Assembly (NCBI GenBank): GCA_022266195.1
Contig: WHVY01000009.1
Coordinates: 2,046,001 to 2,110,000, forward strand
Origin: Tetranychus cinnabarinus
Lineage: Eukaryota; Arthropoda; Arachnida; Trombidiformes; Tetranychidae
Direction: 5' to 3'
DNA: 64,000 bases
This document shows, one piece after another, positions 30,096 to 44,080 of the stretch; position 1 is the first letter of the stretch, and every line of letters starts with the position of its first letter. The translations under genes and the position numbers were made by a program. A model generated the notes under the pieces. The model was not told the origin of the DNA, did no database searches, and saw only the letters and a program-made list of their open reading frames with translations.

Positions 30096-31642
30096 ATAGC
30101 AGTTAATATTACTATTATTAAAATTATTACCTCGGTTTTACGCATTAATTTTTGCATCAGCATCTGCCTTGCGTTAGATCCCTTAATTACTATATTTTCT
30201 TGCTGTTGTAAGGTTTGTGGCTCTTCACCAGCGACTTGATCTTTTGCTTCAATTTCTTTCGAAGCAGCTATGGCCGATGCTTTTTCTTGAGCAGCAGCAA
30301 GACTGATGGCAATGCTCTTTGCTGTTACTTCGTTGGCTACAGGTTTTAAGCTAGAACTTGAAAGCGTTGAAACTGCTGTGGCAATAGGTTGAGCTGCTAC
30401 GGTCGTTACTTGTGTAACCACAGGAATGGGAAGAGTTGTTATTAGACTGGGAGAAGGGTTTACAGTTACGCCAGTGATTATACCCGGTGCATTTGCTGCA
30501 AGCACCGGCTGAACTTGTGTTGCAGAGATAGTCATCAGACTTGCAGATCCCCCAATAGTAAGTGGCGTTGGAATTGTTAAACTGGATGGAGAGATAGTTG
30601 TTACACCTTCCACAAGAGAAGCATTTCCGGACGATGAGTTATTTGATGTGGTAATGCCAGTGGCTTCCATAGCTTGTATTTTAGCTGTTGCTGCGGCTGC
30701 AGCCACTGCTGCCGCTGTTGGCATCGTGCTAGGTGCTGTTGGTCCATCTAAACAATTCGGTGGGGTGATTGCTCTACCAACTCTCAAGTACTGTCCTGCA
30801 AATACAAAGAAAATTCAGAATATTATAAAATTACAATAAAGAGACTCACCTCCTAAATCAAAAAGATTCATTGAAGTTATCGCATCGGTGGCAGCTTGAT
30901 CTGTCTCATATTCAATAAAACCATAGCCTTTGTGTTTTCCCGGATATTGTGATGTAGCTAATTTACATGATTTAATTTTACCAAATGCTTCAAAAACTGA
31001 TTGAATATCTTGTTCAGTTAAATCTGCATGAATAGATGCAACATATACGCGATTAAACTTTTTAGCTTCAGTCGTAATTTGCTCAATAATTGGCGCTGCT
31101 TGAGGCATATTACTCGGTCTACCAACTTTGATGTTACGACCTCCAATCATTACTCCGTTCATTTGGTCTAGAGCTAACTGGGCTGCTTCTGGCAACTCAT
31201 ATTCAACAAAGGCAAATCCTTTATGTTTTTGAGTTAATGGATCCCACGACATGTTAATAGACTTGATAGGACCAAAAGGTAGAAAAGCTTGTCGAACTGT
31301 ATCTTCTTTTAACTCGAAGCTAATGCTTCCAACATAAACACGACACATAAGTACAAGAGCTTGGTGTCGTTGTAGTGATTTTTGCTGTTGCTGTTGGTGG
31401 GCTATGGTTTGCTTAACAAGAACACTTTTAATACTTTGTTCCATGGCATATTTTTTGGCCTTTGTGATAGATTCGTATTGTTCCAGCGTTAACTTAACCA
31501 GTCCAGCCTGAATCGCGGACGCACGCAATGCTCCAGGACCACAGATAAGAGTACCGGTCTGCTGGAGCGCTGACATGTCAGGGGAAGAGTCATCTGCTTC
31601 TAATGTCAACATTGTGACGAGGATAAAAATCACAGAGATCAA
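29626..31642 (-). CDS. PUF60: Poly(U)-binding splicing factor PUF60 (Half pint)
   Basis: Four exons (31642-30850, 30795-30131, 30047-29858, 29735-29626) join in phase: 585 residues from the Met at 31642, or 575 from the Met at 31612 (MLTLEADD), which I slightly prefer because the extra residues are hydrophobic and atypical. Numbering from the latter, RRM1 is at about 90-166 (RVYVGSISFEL, KGFAFVEYE), RRM2 at about 187-265 (RVYVASIHADL, KGYGFIEYE), and an Ala/Ser/Thr-rich linker at about 270-475. A C-terminal UHM-type RRM (477-575) ends with GRFFGGRIVKAEIY, the R-x-F ligand-binding loop of UHM domains. The family helps 3' splice-site recognition with U2AF and binds pyrimidine tracts. The last two exons lie in the right arm of the inverted duplication. 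Confidence 0.93.
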
Positions 31643-33877
31643 ATCAAGTTTTAAAATAATTTAATTGAGCGAAACAGTAATAGAGATGCTCTGTTTACCT
31701 ATCAAAATGGTTAGTCTAACCAGTAACCGTGGTTCTTCCCCCAGTTACAAATAACCGGTTGCTTGTTGGTTACAGCGCCAACATTTGAAAAGACAAAATA
31801 AACACATGCTTTTATTTTTTTAATCAATAAAATGCTCTTTACTTTTATCTTTTTCATTTGATTTCCAGAACAAAGATAATAAAATAATTTTTAGAACCTT
31901 TTCTCAGCAAAATTTCTGTTCCATTATTTCAAAGAGTCAACAAGTTTTTTTAAAAAAATATTACAATGTTAACTGAATATCAATAGATGGAGCAAAAATC
32001 CCTGTAAACAACTCACACTTTGACAAATAAATCTTGAAATAAATGATAAAATGATATTATATATTCATGATTCAATCGCAATTGCCTTTTCTCTTTCTTG
32101 AGTTCTCAAGATATATATTTATCAAGATTTTCACATATTAACGATATTATTATCCACTTGCATTGAAAACAACACAATTGAACTGGTCAAGTATGCTAAA
32201 GCAATGACAAATATTAAACCTTGATAAAGAATCAAAAAGTTTACGTTTCAAGACGTTTGCCATAATTTAATAAAACCAATGATTTAAAACAATTTAGCCT
32301 TAATCGGTCAACTTACCAGAAAATTAGCTTCAATTTTCATATTAAATCATTAGATATTGAGGATAATAATACTTGTAATAAATGACAACATTTCTTGTAT
32401 CATGGACTTGATTTTATTTTATTAAAAATTTGGATCTAAAATTGTAAGATCACAGATTAAGCATTGACTGATGATAATAGGTTTAAATTGATAATATTTG
32501 GCTTTATAATAATAACAATAATCATAATAATAGATAATAGATATTAATAGATTCCAATCAATCTCATCCATTACATGGACTTTTACTTCTTTAACATTTA
32601 TTTTCAATTTAACAAAATTGAGACAAATCTGGTTTCTTTATTATCAGACAGGTTTAAACGATAATTTTCATGGGCAGAAACACTTGAGCATTTAACCAGA
32701 ATCAAAGTGGCCTTATTTGAAGTACAATTTGGATGGTTAAAGATGACCATTGGAACCATTTAACCAGATTTCAAGTGACGATCCAAAAAAATGTAAACCA
32801 GTGAAAACCAAATGCTAAAATTGACACCAATCTATGCGAAATAAAACAAAAATATTGAATGAGATTCACTGAATTCTGTTAATTTGATATATTAAATGAT
32901 TCAAGTTTAATCCAAACCAATAGTATCATTAACGTGATAATGATACACGGTGAGGCTTTATTTGGTTCACTATTTTGTCATCACTTTCAATGATAATATT
33001 AAGGTTAATACAATGCATTGAACCATTGCATTAAATTGAGTGAAAATTGATACAAAATTGTACTTTTACTTCCTTCCCTTTATCTTGTTATTGAATATTA
33101 AAGTTATTATATTCCTGTGTATAAAGCAATAACGTTTCAATAATAATAATGATAATAATATGTTTTTTCAGTACAACTTTATTTTCATTCAAGTTGACAA
33201 GTGAAACGCAAATAAGATCACGTAAAAATAAGATGTCAACTGGAATCATTTTGTTTCAAGTTTCATTTGAAAATGATTACAAGTTGATGAAGCTGCCTAT
33301 TATTAACCATTTAAATATAGTTGGAAACAATGAAATTAACTTAAAATAAAGTTAAATGTCCATTCCGAGTAGATTGACAATTTACTAAATGACTTGAAAG
33401 AGTAAAATATAAGCAGAAACAAATGGAAGGCCTAAGCAAATCAATGATATCATTAATGTTCACATTTAAAATTTACATTCAAATTTACATTCACTAACAA
33501 CTGGAAAGGAATGATTAATATAATGATTAAATGGAAAAGACAAAGAAATTTGAAAATGTTGCAAACAAAATTCTGGAAAACATGAAATATTTAAATGCTT
33601 TTTTCCATCCTCAACTTACCTTTATACAAATTGTTCATTATTCAGATGAGATAGAGGTTCAGGTTGTTTTTGTAAATGATTTTTTTTGTTACAATAATGA
33701 TATTTATTTACATGGAAAAGTTGAGTTTTTCAAAGTTATGGAGCATTTCAGAAGCAAATCTGAGCATTTTCAAGTTTTTAGAGTTTTTTGAGTTTTACTG
33801 AAAATCTCTGAGTTTGAGTTTTTCAAGTGTTTTTACTGTTGGGTTGAAGTGAAGTTAAAGTGTTACAATGGCTGGTG
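31643..33877. other. Intergenic, AT-rich
   Basis: The PUF60 promoter lies at the left. The frames at 33,149-33,349 and 33,531-33,791 are Phe/Lys/Asn-rich without recognisable features and are probably chance. Confidence 0.4.
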
Positions 33878-34611
33878 TTAAACTCCGTTGACGCTTCTCA
33901 CATAAGGTGGAGGTGGAAGGCTTTTGTATTTTTCTGGATACGGATAGTTTGTTGAATCATCATGGCGACAATGGTGAAGAATACGAGAGAAACATTGGCA
34001 ACAGAGGATAATGAAGAATAGACACATGATACCCATTAATATCAACAGGGAAAGTTCCAGTTCTTCATCGGTATAATTTCCACCACAATCGGCACAAACT
34101 GAAACGAAAAAGTTGATTAATATTTTACAAATGAAAACTGTTTTTCCAATTTTTCATCATGTCCATCATGCAACTTGATACTGTATGTTGATGTACATCG
34201 GCTTAAAAGCACTTCAGAAGCTGTGATTCAACAATATTGGAAGTGCTTTTGAGTCGATAGTCGATCTGATCGATGAAATATATTTTTTTACCTTGCCAAT
34301 GAATCTTAATGACTATCAAAACTTGTAAACTTGTAATTAGCAACTGATGTGATGCTGATGAGACTGTTAATTACAAAATAAGATTCTGTAGATACAGTGA
34401 ACAGTTATTGATTGGTTAACTGATATTCAATTAGGACACATTAATGAGTTTATTTGTGTGATTAATTTTAGATTTAGATTAACATACTTGCAAATAAATC
34501 ATCTGGAAGGTTTAGTTTACTGTAAATGTCTTTTCCTTGAAAGACCCAATCTTTGTGGCTCATTTCAGGCTTTTGTTTCAGACTAATAAATCCAATCAAT
34601 TTATTTTTCAT
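33878..34611 (-). CDS. Small single-pass membrane protein with C-terminal PPxY motif, unidentified
   Basis: Two exons are supported: 34611-34488 (or starting at the second Met, 34563) and 34098-33878, joined in phase across GTATGT ... TTTCAG. The product is 114 residues (98 from the second Met). It reads MSHKDWVFQGKDIYSKLNLP, then ICADCGGNYTDEELELS, a hydrophobic segment (LLILMGIMCLFFIILCC), a Cys/His/Arg-rich juxtamembrane part (QCFSRILHHCRH) and a tail with YPEKYKSLPPPPYVRS. PPPPY fits the PPxY consensus bound by WW domains, as in Nedd4-type ubiquitin ligases. The layout resembles small WW-binding membrane adaptors, but I do not recognise the family. No signal peptide is seen, so further 5' exons may exist in the gene-poor DNA upstream. 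Confidence 0.58.
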
Positions 34612-37600
34612 TATTTTAATTGTTATTTGATAAGATTTGTAATTTATTAAAGATAATCTTGATTGAAGGATTGATCAAAATGGTTAACGATCAAAAGCCT
34701 AACCCAAAAAGACATTTCAGGTTATTTGGGATTAGGTTTCATCTGGTAACACAAAAAGGTGTTTGGCTGATGATCAATTGAATGATGGGATTACATTTAC
34801 ATTTACAATGGTCACAAAGCTGAGTTTTTTGCTTAAAAAGTAGCTTTTGATTATCAAAATGTTCAAGATGTGCTCATGAATGTTGATTATTTCTGAACAA
34901 AGCAGATTATTCTTGTCTCTATTCAATTTACACCTTCAGTAAAACATTAAAGGTTCAATCATAATAAGTTAATGTCAAGTACTTTTTTTTAACGAAGCTA
35001 CACAAAAATTGAGAAAGATTAATTATCTCTTCATCAGTTGAGTTTTAATCAAACAGATTGATAACATTGATTAATGTACAATATCTTCCTGTATTAAGAG
35101 TGAAAAATATCCATATTAATGAGTGCAACATCTATTAATAGCATATTTGAAGGGAAAAAATTGTAATTGAAAATTGTGATTCAAGCTTTTCTCCTCTCAT
35201 TATAAACTGGTAAACTTCATCCTCAACCTGTGATAATAAAAGTCATTTTCAACTCCATTTTCATCAACAAAAGGTGAACATGGAACCCTTTACCCAGCAA
35301 AAGGCATCAACGGACTGACCAATTGTCAGGCGATTTTGACCAAATCCAATTTATCTTTTCACTTTAACTGAAGCTTCCATTTATCATCATTAAACTCCAA
35401 AAGCAATTCTTTAATCAATTATGAATGAGAGATTTTATCATTCCCTGTAACCTTCCCTGTAATGGTTAACATGTTATTGTTTTCAATATAAATAAGTAAA
35501 ATGTAAACATTTGAAATCCATTTGATTACAAGTAGAAGAAGGAATTTTACAAAATTTCAATTTCCAAGCTTTGCCTTTGAAAATTTTACCCAAAAATTTG
35601 AACCAGAAAACTGGTTTTTAAAAGTGAAAATAAGTTTACCAGGAAAAATTTGCTTCCATCAATTTAGGCTAATGTTTGCATCCGAATTGATTATTCAACT
35701 GATGGTCATGAGAAAGGTGAAACATTTCATTTTGGTGAAATCGTTTCATCTTAATGATCAAACTGATAGTTACATGCAGTTTACCTGGACAACATGATAT
35801 TACATTATTAAAGGGAAACAAGAGTAATAATAATAACGAAGACTAATGAATATCTGTTTCTCTCTCTCTTGTAATCATTAAAGTTACCTTTGGATTAACC
35901 TTTTGCATCGCTAATTTTCAATGCTTCATTTATCCCGATAACTGTGAATGCTGAGGATAATCTTGGAATAAGAAGCATTGAGAAAATCAGAAACAGAAAG
36001 TAAATGATACAATCAGCCTTTTCTTCAAGTGATTTACGGTCATTTCTGTCTCAATAAATAATGTAATATTTGGCTCATCTTTTCTTTTCACCTTTCTGTT
36101 ACCAATTTCAGACAAAATTTTGCTTTTTTCATATTGATAGATGAATGACCTGACATGAAGCCTCAGGTTATTTCAACAGCATTTCGAGTTGTTCATTTTG
36201 ACATTTACCTTTACCTCTCTCTCTCTCTTTCTGATATTGTTATCAGAGAAGAAAAAGTAAAGGAAAAAGACATTTAAACCAGAATGTTGTTTCTTTTTCA
36301 GGTTCAACATTTTTCCTGGGTAATCAAGGTGAAAACCCTTTTAAATGTGACTTTACTGTTGGACAGGTAAATGATGGCCTCAACAGAACAGCCAATTGAA
36401 CGATAAAAACTTTTATCAGCTTTAATTTGATCTCTTTCAATTTTTAGGTTTTATCATTAGGTTAAGGTTTACAGCTCAAGGTTTGTCTTCAAGTTAACCC
36501 AAAATGGTTAAATCCTTTGCACCAAAAGAAAAAGGTTTTTACTGGTTTTACGAGTCACTTTCATTGCCTTTTAATGTCTAAATTGTTTTCATTCTAATGT
36601 AATTTTAATATAATTTTTTCATTTAATGTCTAAATTTTATCCTCAAAAAGAGCAAATAAAATGATTGGAAACGTCTTTTTGCTATAATCTTATTCATTAC
36701 ACTCGTAAATAGATGAAACGAGCTTCAGTTGATTCTTGAATCTTGTTGTTATTACAGCTTTTGTGATAAAAAATGAATATTGTCATGGAAAGGAAAATAT
36801 AATTGTAATCTTGATAATGATTCTGTGAACATCTTTTGAATCTATTTTGTTAACAAAATGAATTTTTACATTCACTTTTATTCATCTTATAAACTAGACG
36901 CAAAGCTTTAAATCATTCAATTTTTCCAATAGATTTGAGACATTTTCATGCTTCAATCAATACTTGAACTTTTGAAAATAACAGATAACATTGAAAAGTC
37001 TCAACCAGATATTTCATCATGAAACGGTTAAAATTGTGAAATTGTAGATTCAATCGCAAGATTACATGAAAAGATTTGAAATTGAACAGATTAAATGTAA
37101 AATTAATCAAGCAAATAATTCCAGAATCAATTCAGATTGAGTAAACATTTGCAACTGAAAAGCAGATTAAAATGACGGATCAAAAAACCCAATCATATTC
37201 AACAAGCCCTGAAAAGATGAAAAAAACTGAAATCTGAATCCAAAAGCAACTCAATTTCAATTACTAATTACAAATGAAAATATGAAAAGCTGAAAAGGGA
37301 AACACAAAAAAGCGATTGAACAAAAAGCTCATTCAAATGTAACTCAATAACACGAGATGATTTAAATTGCATTAAAAGCGATTGTCAAACATGATGTTCA
37401 TTGAATCCCAAAAGCCTTTTCATTAACATTTACTTGATTAAACCTCAACCAATTGTATCCAAATGAAAGCATTTTAAACATTTGACAATATCAATGTCAA
37501 AGAAACAAAACAAACCAGAAAATCTGAGCAAATGTTTACAAGCAAAAAATGTCAATAAAAACGAGAAGACAAAACAAGTTGATTTAGCCTTTTACATAAT

Positions 37601-40600
37601 GAAATCAATGTAATACAAAAACGCAACCAAAAATCAAATGTATCATCAATTTTGAATTACTTTAAAGGGATGAAAAGAAACTGTCTTTTCTCGTTTAAAC
37701 CCACATTAAATGGTCTTTATCCAAAGTCCTTTTTTTGTGCATTGACTTTGATCTTGTCAATTTTAATGAACAACCATTAACATGGGAAATGGTGAAAAGG
37801 TGAATAATAATGATTAGTTGATGAAAAGCTTTCACTGACTTCTTTGGTTTCTCCTTTTTTTTCTTCTCTCTGACCAATTCTATTGAGATTTACCTTGAAT
37901 CACTGCAAGGTGAAATTCAATCGGAATAGCAATTTGTGTTCTCACTGCTAATTTATACACAAAAAGAGAGGAAAAAAAAGGTCACAGACTGAGTAGACTT
38001 TGATTCAGTTGACTCACATTTCCACTTGTTCAGCCTTCCCATGGCATTCCCTTTAGCACTCGCATTTTCCCTCCCAGTCCATGTTCTAGATAATTCTTCA
38101 TCTTATATCTAATAGCTTCCTGTAATTTTTTTCACTCTCACCCAGTTTCCTCCTCATCCATCGATGGATCTCATTTCCCTTTATCCTTCATCTTAACCAT
38201 CATCATTCTCACTTTGCTCAACGTCAATCCTTGCCAATCCAATTCAGAGCATTTTGTTCACTTGAAACGAAGAGAGAAAAAGTTTTCAATGAGCATTCCA
38301 GATGAATCACAAAATATATACACTTTCAAGGTGGAACAAAGTAGCAAACTAAAATAGAAGATGAACAAGAAAAGAAAAAGTAAATTCTCTTGAGATGATT
38401 CTTGCCCTTTTCTTTCAAAACTTATCGTTAATAGTTTTTTCTTGCTTCATCTATGACAGACTCGATTCCGATTGGGAAAGAGTTAAACTTTAAGTGACCT
38501 TTTTAAAGGTAAATCTCACCTTTTCCCTCTTTTTCCAAGTGTAGTTCATGGTGGCAATGCAATAATGTTGTATCAATGAGTTTCTCATCTTTTTCATTTC
38601 TTTTCTTTTCCCTGTCTTCATCAATTCCTTCAAAAGTAAACCTGTTTTGTCGAGATTATCAGAGGTTCAATTCGTTTTCATTGACATTCGATTTTCACCC
38701 CTTTTCGAGTTTAATTTTTGTGTTTCTTCTCTTCCTTGTTCACAAATAACTTTGATCATTTCATTCGCTGGTGACTTTTTTCACAAAATTCAACAATGTG
38801 AACAATGGACGTGATAATGAAGACAAGTTGTGAAAAGCTGAATAAAGTTCACGTGTTGTTCATGACATGTTGAATAGCGAGTAAACTGGTTCAGGTAAGA
38901 TTCAGTAACATCCGCTTTACCTTAGGCATTGACATTACCATAGAAATTTTTATCAATAAACTTGTCACTTTCATTCAATATCTTCAGTCACCAGCAGTTT
39001 TGAAAAAAAAGTTGGAGTAAAATTAACCATCAAAGCTGGATAAATTTCAGCTGAAGTTGTACTTTTTTCACCAATACAAAAACTGTGCATTCAAAGGATA
39101 CTAAAAAAACTTTTGATCGAAGCAAAAAATTGTGTCAACAAAAGCTTTTTAACTGATATTCCAATATTGAATAGAATAAAAATTTACGAAAGAAAATTGA
39201 AAAAAAAGACTTTTCGAGTTACGATGTAAAATTGGTCAAGATTGGATTGACACAGAAAATTCAGTTATAAACCATTGTGATTGAGTAAAGAATATCAAAG
39301 ATGAAATTAATTTCTGAAGGCAGATAAAGATGTTGAGAAACAGGTGAACCAGTGGTCAAATCGAGCCATAAATAATAAGCAAAACGTTTCGTTTAATGTA
39401 ATTGCAAAGACGTGATGTTAACAGAGCCAAGTAAAGCCATTAAAAAGCAAGCAATTTGCAGCTCTGGCAATTGCTATCAAAACGAAGCAAATTAAATCTC
39501 ATCTTTGCACTAATAACGATGTTTATCATATTAATTACAGGCTCAACCTGACGGTTCAAAAGATTTGTTCAGAAAATGTTTCTTCTTCCATTTACAGTTC
39601 AGTTTCAAACATTCATTAGTCCAGTTGGAACGTAGATTAGCAAATGTACTTTCACGTTAATTGATAACAAAAAGGTTCAAGAAGTAACGAGAAAAAAACT
39701 GGACTCGAGCTTAGTGAGATTATTGCATGTGAAACAAAAAATGGACACAAAAAAATATTCACTTGGAGTGAAAAAAAGGAAAGTTATGAAGAGAGGCAAA
39801 AGAAGACTCAAAACAACATTATTGATAAACTTGGATATATTTTCACTGTTTTTTTTCTTCTTCTTCAGTTCCACAGCTTTTGGTCTTCATGATAATCATG
39901 ATGATCTGAAAGTTGGCAAGTGTTAACTTCATGAAGATTGAAGACTGCAATTGTTATAATCTGCTTCCCTTAGGATTTTCACATTTTCTTAGCTCCAATT
40001 GTCTTCAGGAAGCTTTACTCTTGATTAACATTATTATCATGATTATTTTCATGTTCCTTGATGAATAACTATTAATATTTAGCTACTCGTGAGATGATCA
40101 TTTATTCTGATTGATAACAAGATAACCATTTAACAGAAAGAAATACTTAATCAACTCGTTAACTGGAAACAGCAAAACAACACACGAACAAGGAAGGAGG
40201 AAAAGGACGAGAAAAGTGGAAACAAACAAATCAATAATAATCAGCTAATCAACAGCAAATTTCACCATTTGCCAAATAACCTGCAATTTGATTAACTTTT
40301 TATAATCACATATTCAAGCTCAAGCTGAAACAATTATCGTTTAACCAGTTTTTATTAATTGTTTCCATTCCCTTGCAACACTCGACATATAATTAAAGCA
40401 ACATTAACCTTATCTGTTCAAAGGGTCCTCTCATTATAAGCACTTACAGCGATCTATTTTGCTCTTTTCCTCATCTTATTACATTATCATCATTATTTCA
40501 CTTATTTTTTGTCCTTTTTTTTCTAATGATATTAAACTCGCTTTTACCAAATGCAAATGCCTTTTGTTCAATTTCATCAGTTGAATTAATATTCAACTAC

Positions 40601-43600
40601 AACTGAATGTTTCATGTACATGTTGTATTATCTGATTACTTATTCCTGATGATTTAAGTGCCATAAAAACGAGGTAAGAAGAGGAAGAAGAAAAGGAAAA
40701 TGAAGAATCAAGAATTATATTCATTTTTTTATCTTTTCATTTCCATTATTATTCACAATTTTGTGTAAACCTTTCAATAGTGGAATCAATTTGAGCAAAA
40801 TTTTATATAAATTATTCAATTGAACATAAATCCTGTTCATTATCGTTGACATTATTTAACCATTTCAACGTTTAATATTTAATCAATTTCAATTGATTCA
40901 TTATCATGTTCGAGATTCTTTGCCATTAGCTTTAAAGGCTTCCATGATTAATTGTAATTTCAAATTGCAAGTTTTGAAGTGAAATGAGAAAATTTGATTG
41001 AAATTTTCTTCTTTACAAGAAAAGTCAAATTTTCTGGTTTACTTTTTTGTGTAACTTGAACATGTTAATTGCACTGGAGAATTGCTTTGAGTTTTGCTCA
41101 AAAAAAGAAACAAAATTGTGGCAATTTCAGTTCAGTTGCAATTGAGTTTAAACCATGAAAAATGTCAAAATCAATTTTCAGTCTATTCAGAACATTTTGA
41201 GAAACAAAAAAAAAGATGATGAAAAAGATGACAAAATGGTAAAGCTGAAAATTGAACTCATTTTTTGCACCTTTTTCTTGTTCAACCTTTCCAAGCATTT
41301 CAGGGTAAGTCACAGATATAATGGTAATGCACATCAAATTTCAAAGTGATGATGGATCGCTGTATTGACCTTATTCATCTCTCTAATGTATAAATATTGA
41401 TGAAAATAAATTGAGCTCAAATTTGATTACATTTGCGATTCTGTTTTGTTTTCCGAAAAGAATAAATTCTAAGTGAAAATGTTATAATTTTGAATATTTT
41501 TCCCTGTTAAGTGAGAATAAAATTTTCACATTTTTTCTTCATGTACATAAGTTTTCCCTTCTTCAATTCATTTGAGAATATTTTGTTTTCCTTTTAATTT
41601 CATTTCTCAATTTATCCATTTCTTTCCTTTTCCCTGAGTTTCCACTTATTCCTTCAATTAATCTTAAAGGTTTTGATTGTTCTTATAATCATCAGGCAAA
41701 TGGTGTTGATGAAATGATGAACGATTCAATTGGAAGAGTAACAAAATTGTTATTAATATAACGAGTTGAGGTTGCTAGTAACTGCTATTGAATCACTTTT
41801 ATTGTTTGCTCATCTGTTTTTGCTGATTTCATTTGTTATTCATCTTTAAGTGTGGGACATTTTTTGGGTTTTATTTCTGGTAAACAACAAGCTGAACCTT
41901 TGATATTGATATTGGATATTAAAGGTTGCTTGTGATTGGAAAGGTAGAAAGTTAAGGTAAAGAGGAATCAGAAAATTAATATCAAAGATCAACAATGATA
42001 ATCACATTTGTTTATTCAGATGAATATTATTTATCCAACTATTTTAATAATAGTCATACAGCATGATGGCAAGACAATTGGATGGAGAAAAAAGTGGAAT
42101 AAAAATTGTTTCTCAATTGGTTTCATCCTCAAGAAACGTCAAGATTGTTTACTTGTTTGAATAATTTATGCTAATTTAAGATCACAATCTTTCATTTTTC
42201 ACCAGAAAATCAAATTATTCAATATTTCAGATTCTAAACGAATTTGCAAGTTCGGTTAATGACTGACTTCATAATGGTTTATAAGTTTAAATAAGAGTTT
42301 AATTCATCATAAAATTCACTAATTTGGACAAAAACTTTAAGATTTAAATGTCATCGTAATTGTTTTGTTAGTTATTAGCAGGTTAAAGCTGTTGTGCAAG
42401 GAATTAACATTTGAATTGGAAGCAATGCGACTTGGTAATTTGACGAAAAGAACTAAACTCGAACTGAACTTGAACTTATATAACTTGACATTAGTGAGTC
42501 GAAGAAAAGGTTGCTTTAAATCGACTCGATTTGGCTATAAAATTGTGCTTTATTGTTACCAAGATGATAAAATGGTGTAAATTGCAATTATACAACAAAT
42601 TATATAAGAAGCTATTGATTAGTTTTCGCCATTTTACGAGTAAAAAGGATTATTCAATGGTAAAAGCTATTGAAAAAGTCAATTTATTGGCTATTTTGGT
42701 TCAAGAATTTGATAGATTCAATTTTCTGCTGAGTTTGAAACTATTTTAAGTCACAATTGATCAATAAATTAGCATGTTTTGGGTTTGCCATAAAAAGTAA
42801 ACCCTAAAATGTTGGAGACTTATTTCATTTCAATGGTTCCAGACAGTTATGTTGACATTAAACTGTTGATTGTTTGCACAGTTAGGCTGGAAAACAGTTC
42901 AACTGTATGATTAACTAATTTTATTGAAGTTTTCACAAAATAAATGCTTGAAATGTGTGTGACTAGGAAATAATATAACATTTGAATGTGCAAATAGTTA
43001 GACTGAATTTGCAGTTTTCAATAACTTCACAGCTTTTACCATAAATGTTTTGCTACTGCTGTAATGAGTAACAACATGAGTGAACTTTGATGAAGGTAAT
43101 TGTGCGAACATTTTGAAACACTAATAATGAGTTCAACCCAAAAGTGTAACAATTTTCACATAACATAACCACAGCATTAGTAAATTATGATTACAATTTA
43201 TGAAGCATTTACAACAGGATAGTCGAGCTTACAGTTTTCAGAATCGTTTCGTTTCGTTCTTGAATCACAGGCTAATGGACAAAAGATCTGCAATGTTTAA
43301 GCATTTTACAGTTTACAGGTTTGGATGAAGAATTAATTAACTTAATGTAAACTTGATCGTGAAAGTAACGTATCGATTAATATCTAGAATTGATTTCCAA
43401 TTCAATTTATAATTAAATCATTCACCAGCAAAACAATTTGGAAGATTATTCAATTACGAGAAATGATTATTAAATGGTGAATAAACAATATTGGCAGTTA
43501 ATTAGGTTCCATCTTTTCTCATGATAGAGTTATTGAAGTTTTCAGAAAGACAACCAATTCAATCAAGAGTACTAATAAAGCTGTGTCTCTTCACTATTGA

Positions 43601-44080
43601 TTATTAATTCAAAACATATTGATTAACAAATTGACACTGAATAACTCCAAACTTAACTCCAAATAAAAAAGTCAAGTGACACATTCACACTCTAGTCTTA
43701 TGGTTAAAGCATATGCCAAAGTAAAAGAGCGAAGTAAATTGAAAATGCTTCAGCAAAAGAAACGATACTGAACTACAAACTTATTGATGTTTCTTAAATA
43801 TAAAGTTTTGAAAACTTAAAGTAATTGCAATAGAAATAATTAACTTGAATAATGAAAAGATCTACTTGTAGACAGTCAATCAAGATAGTAGCCTCAGTCC
43901 AATCGAACCATGTAATAATCTTAAAAGAAATGGATGAAGACACTTGAATTGTGAAGTAAAACAACTCTTTTCAACTTTACATTCAAAATTCATTTAAATT
44001 CACTTTGCAAATTCAAACTTGCAGTTTGCTCGTTGTTTCGCTTCACATTACCCTGTTCAATTGAAAAGTGAATCGTTGCA
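34612..44080. other. Gene-poor stretch, about 9.5 kb
   Basis: I find no supported coding exon. Short frames (such as 35,522-35,797, 37,695-37,877, 41,098-41,349 and 42,365-42,749) are AT-driven and show no domain. Short (TC)n runs occur near 35,860 and 36,215. It may hold regulatory DNA or unseen 5' exons of the PPxY gene. Confidence 0.4.
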
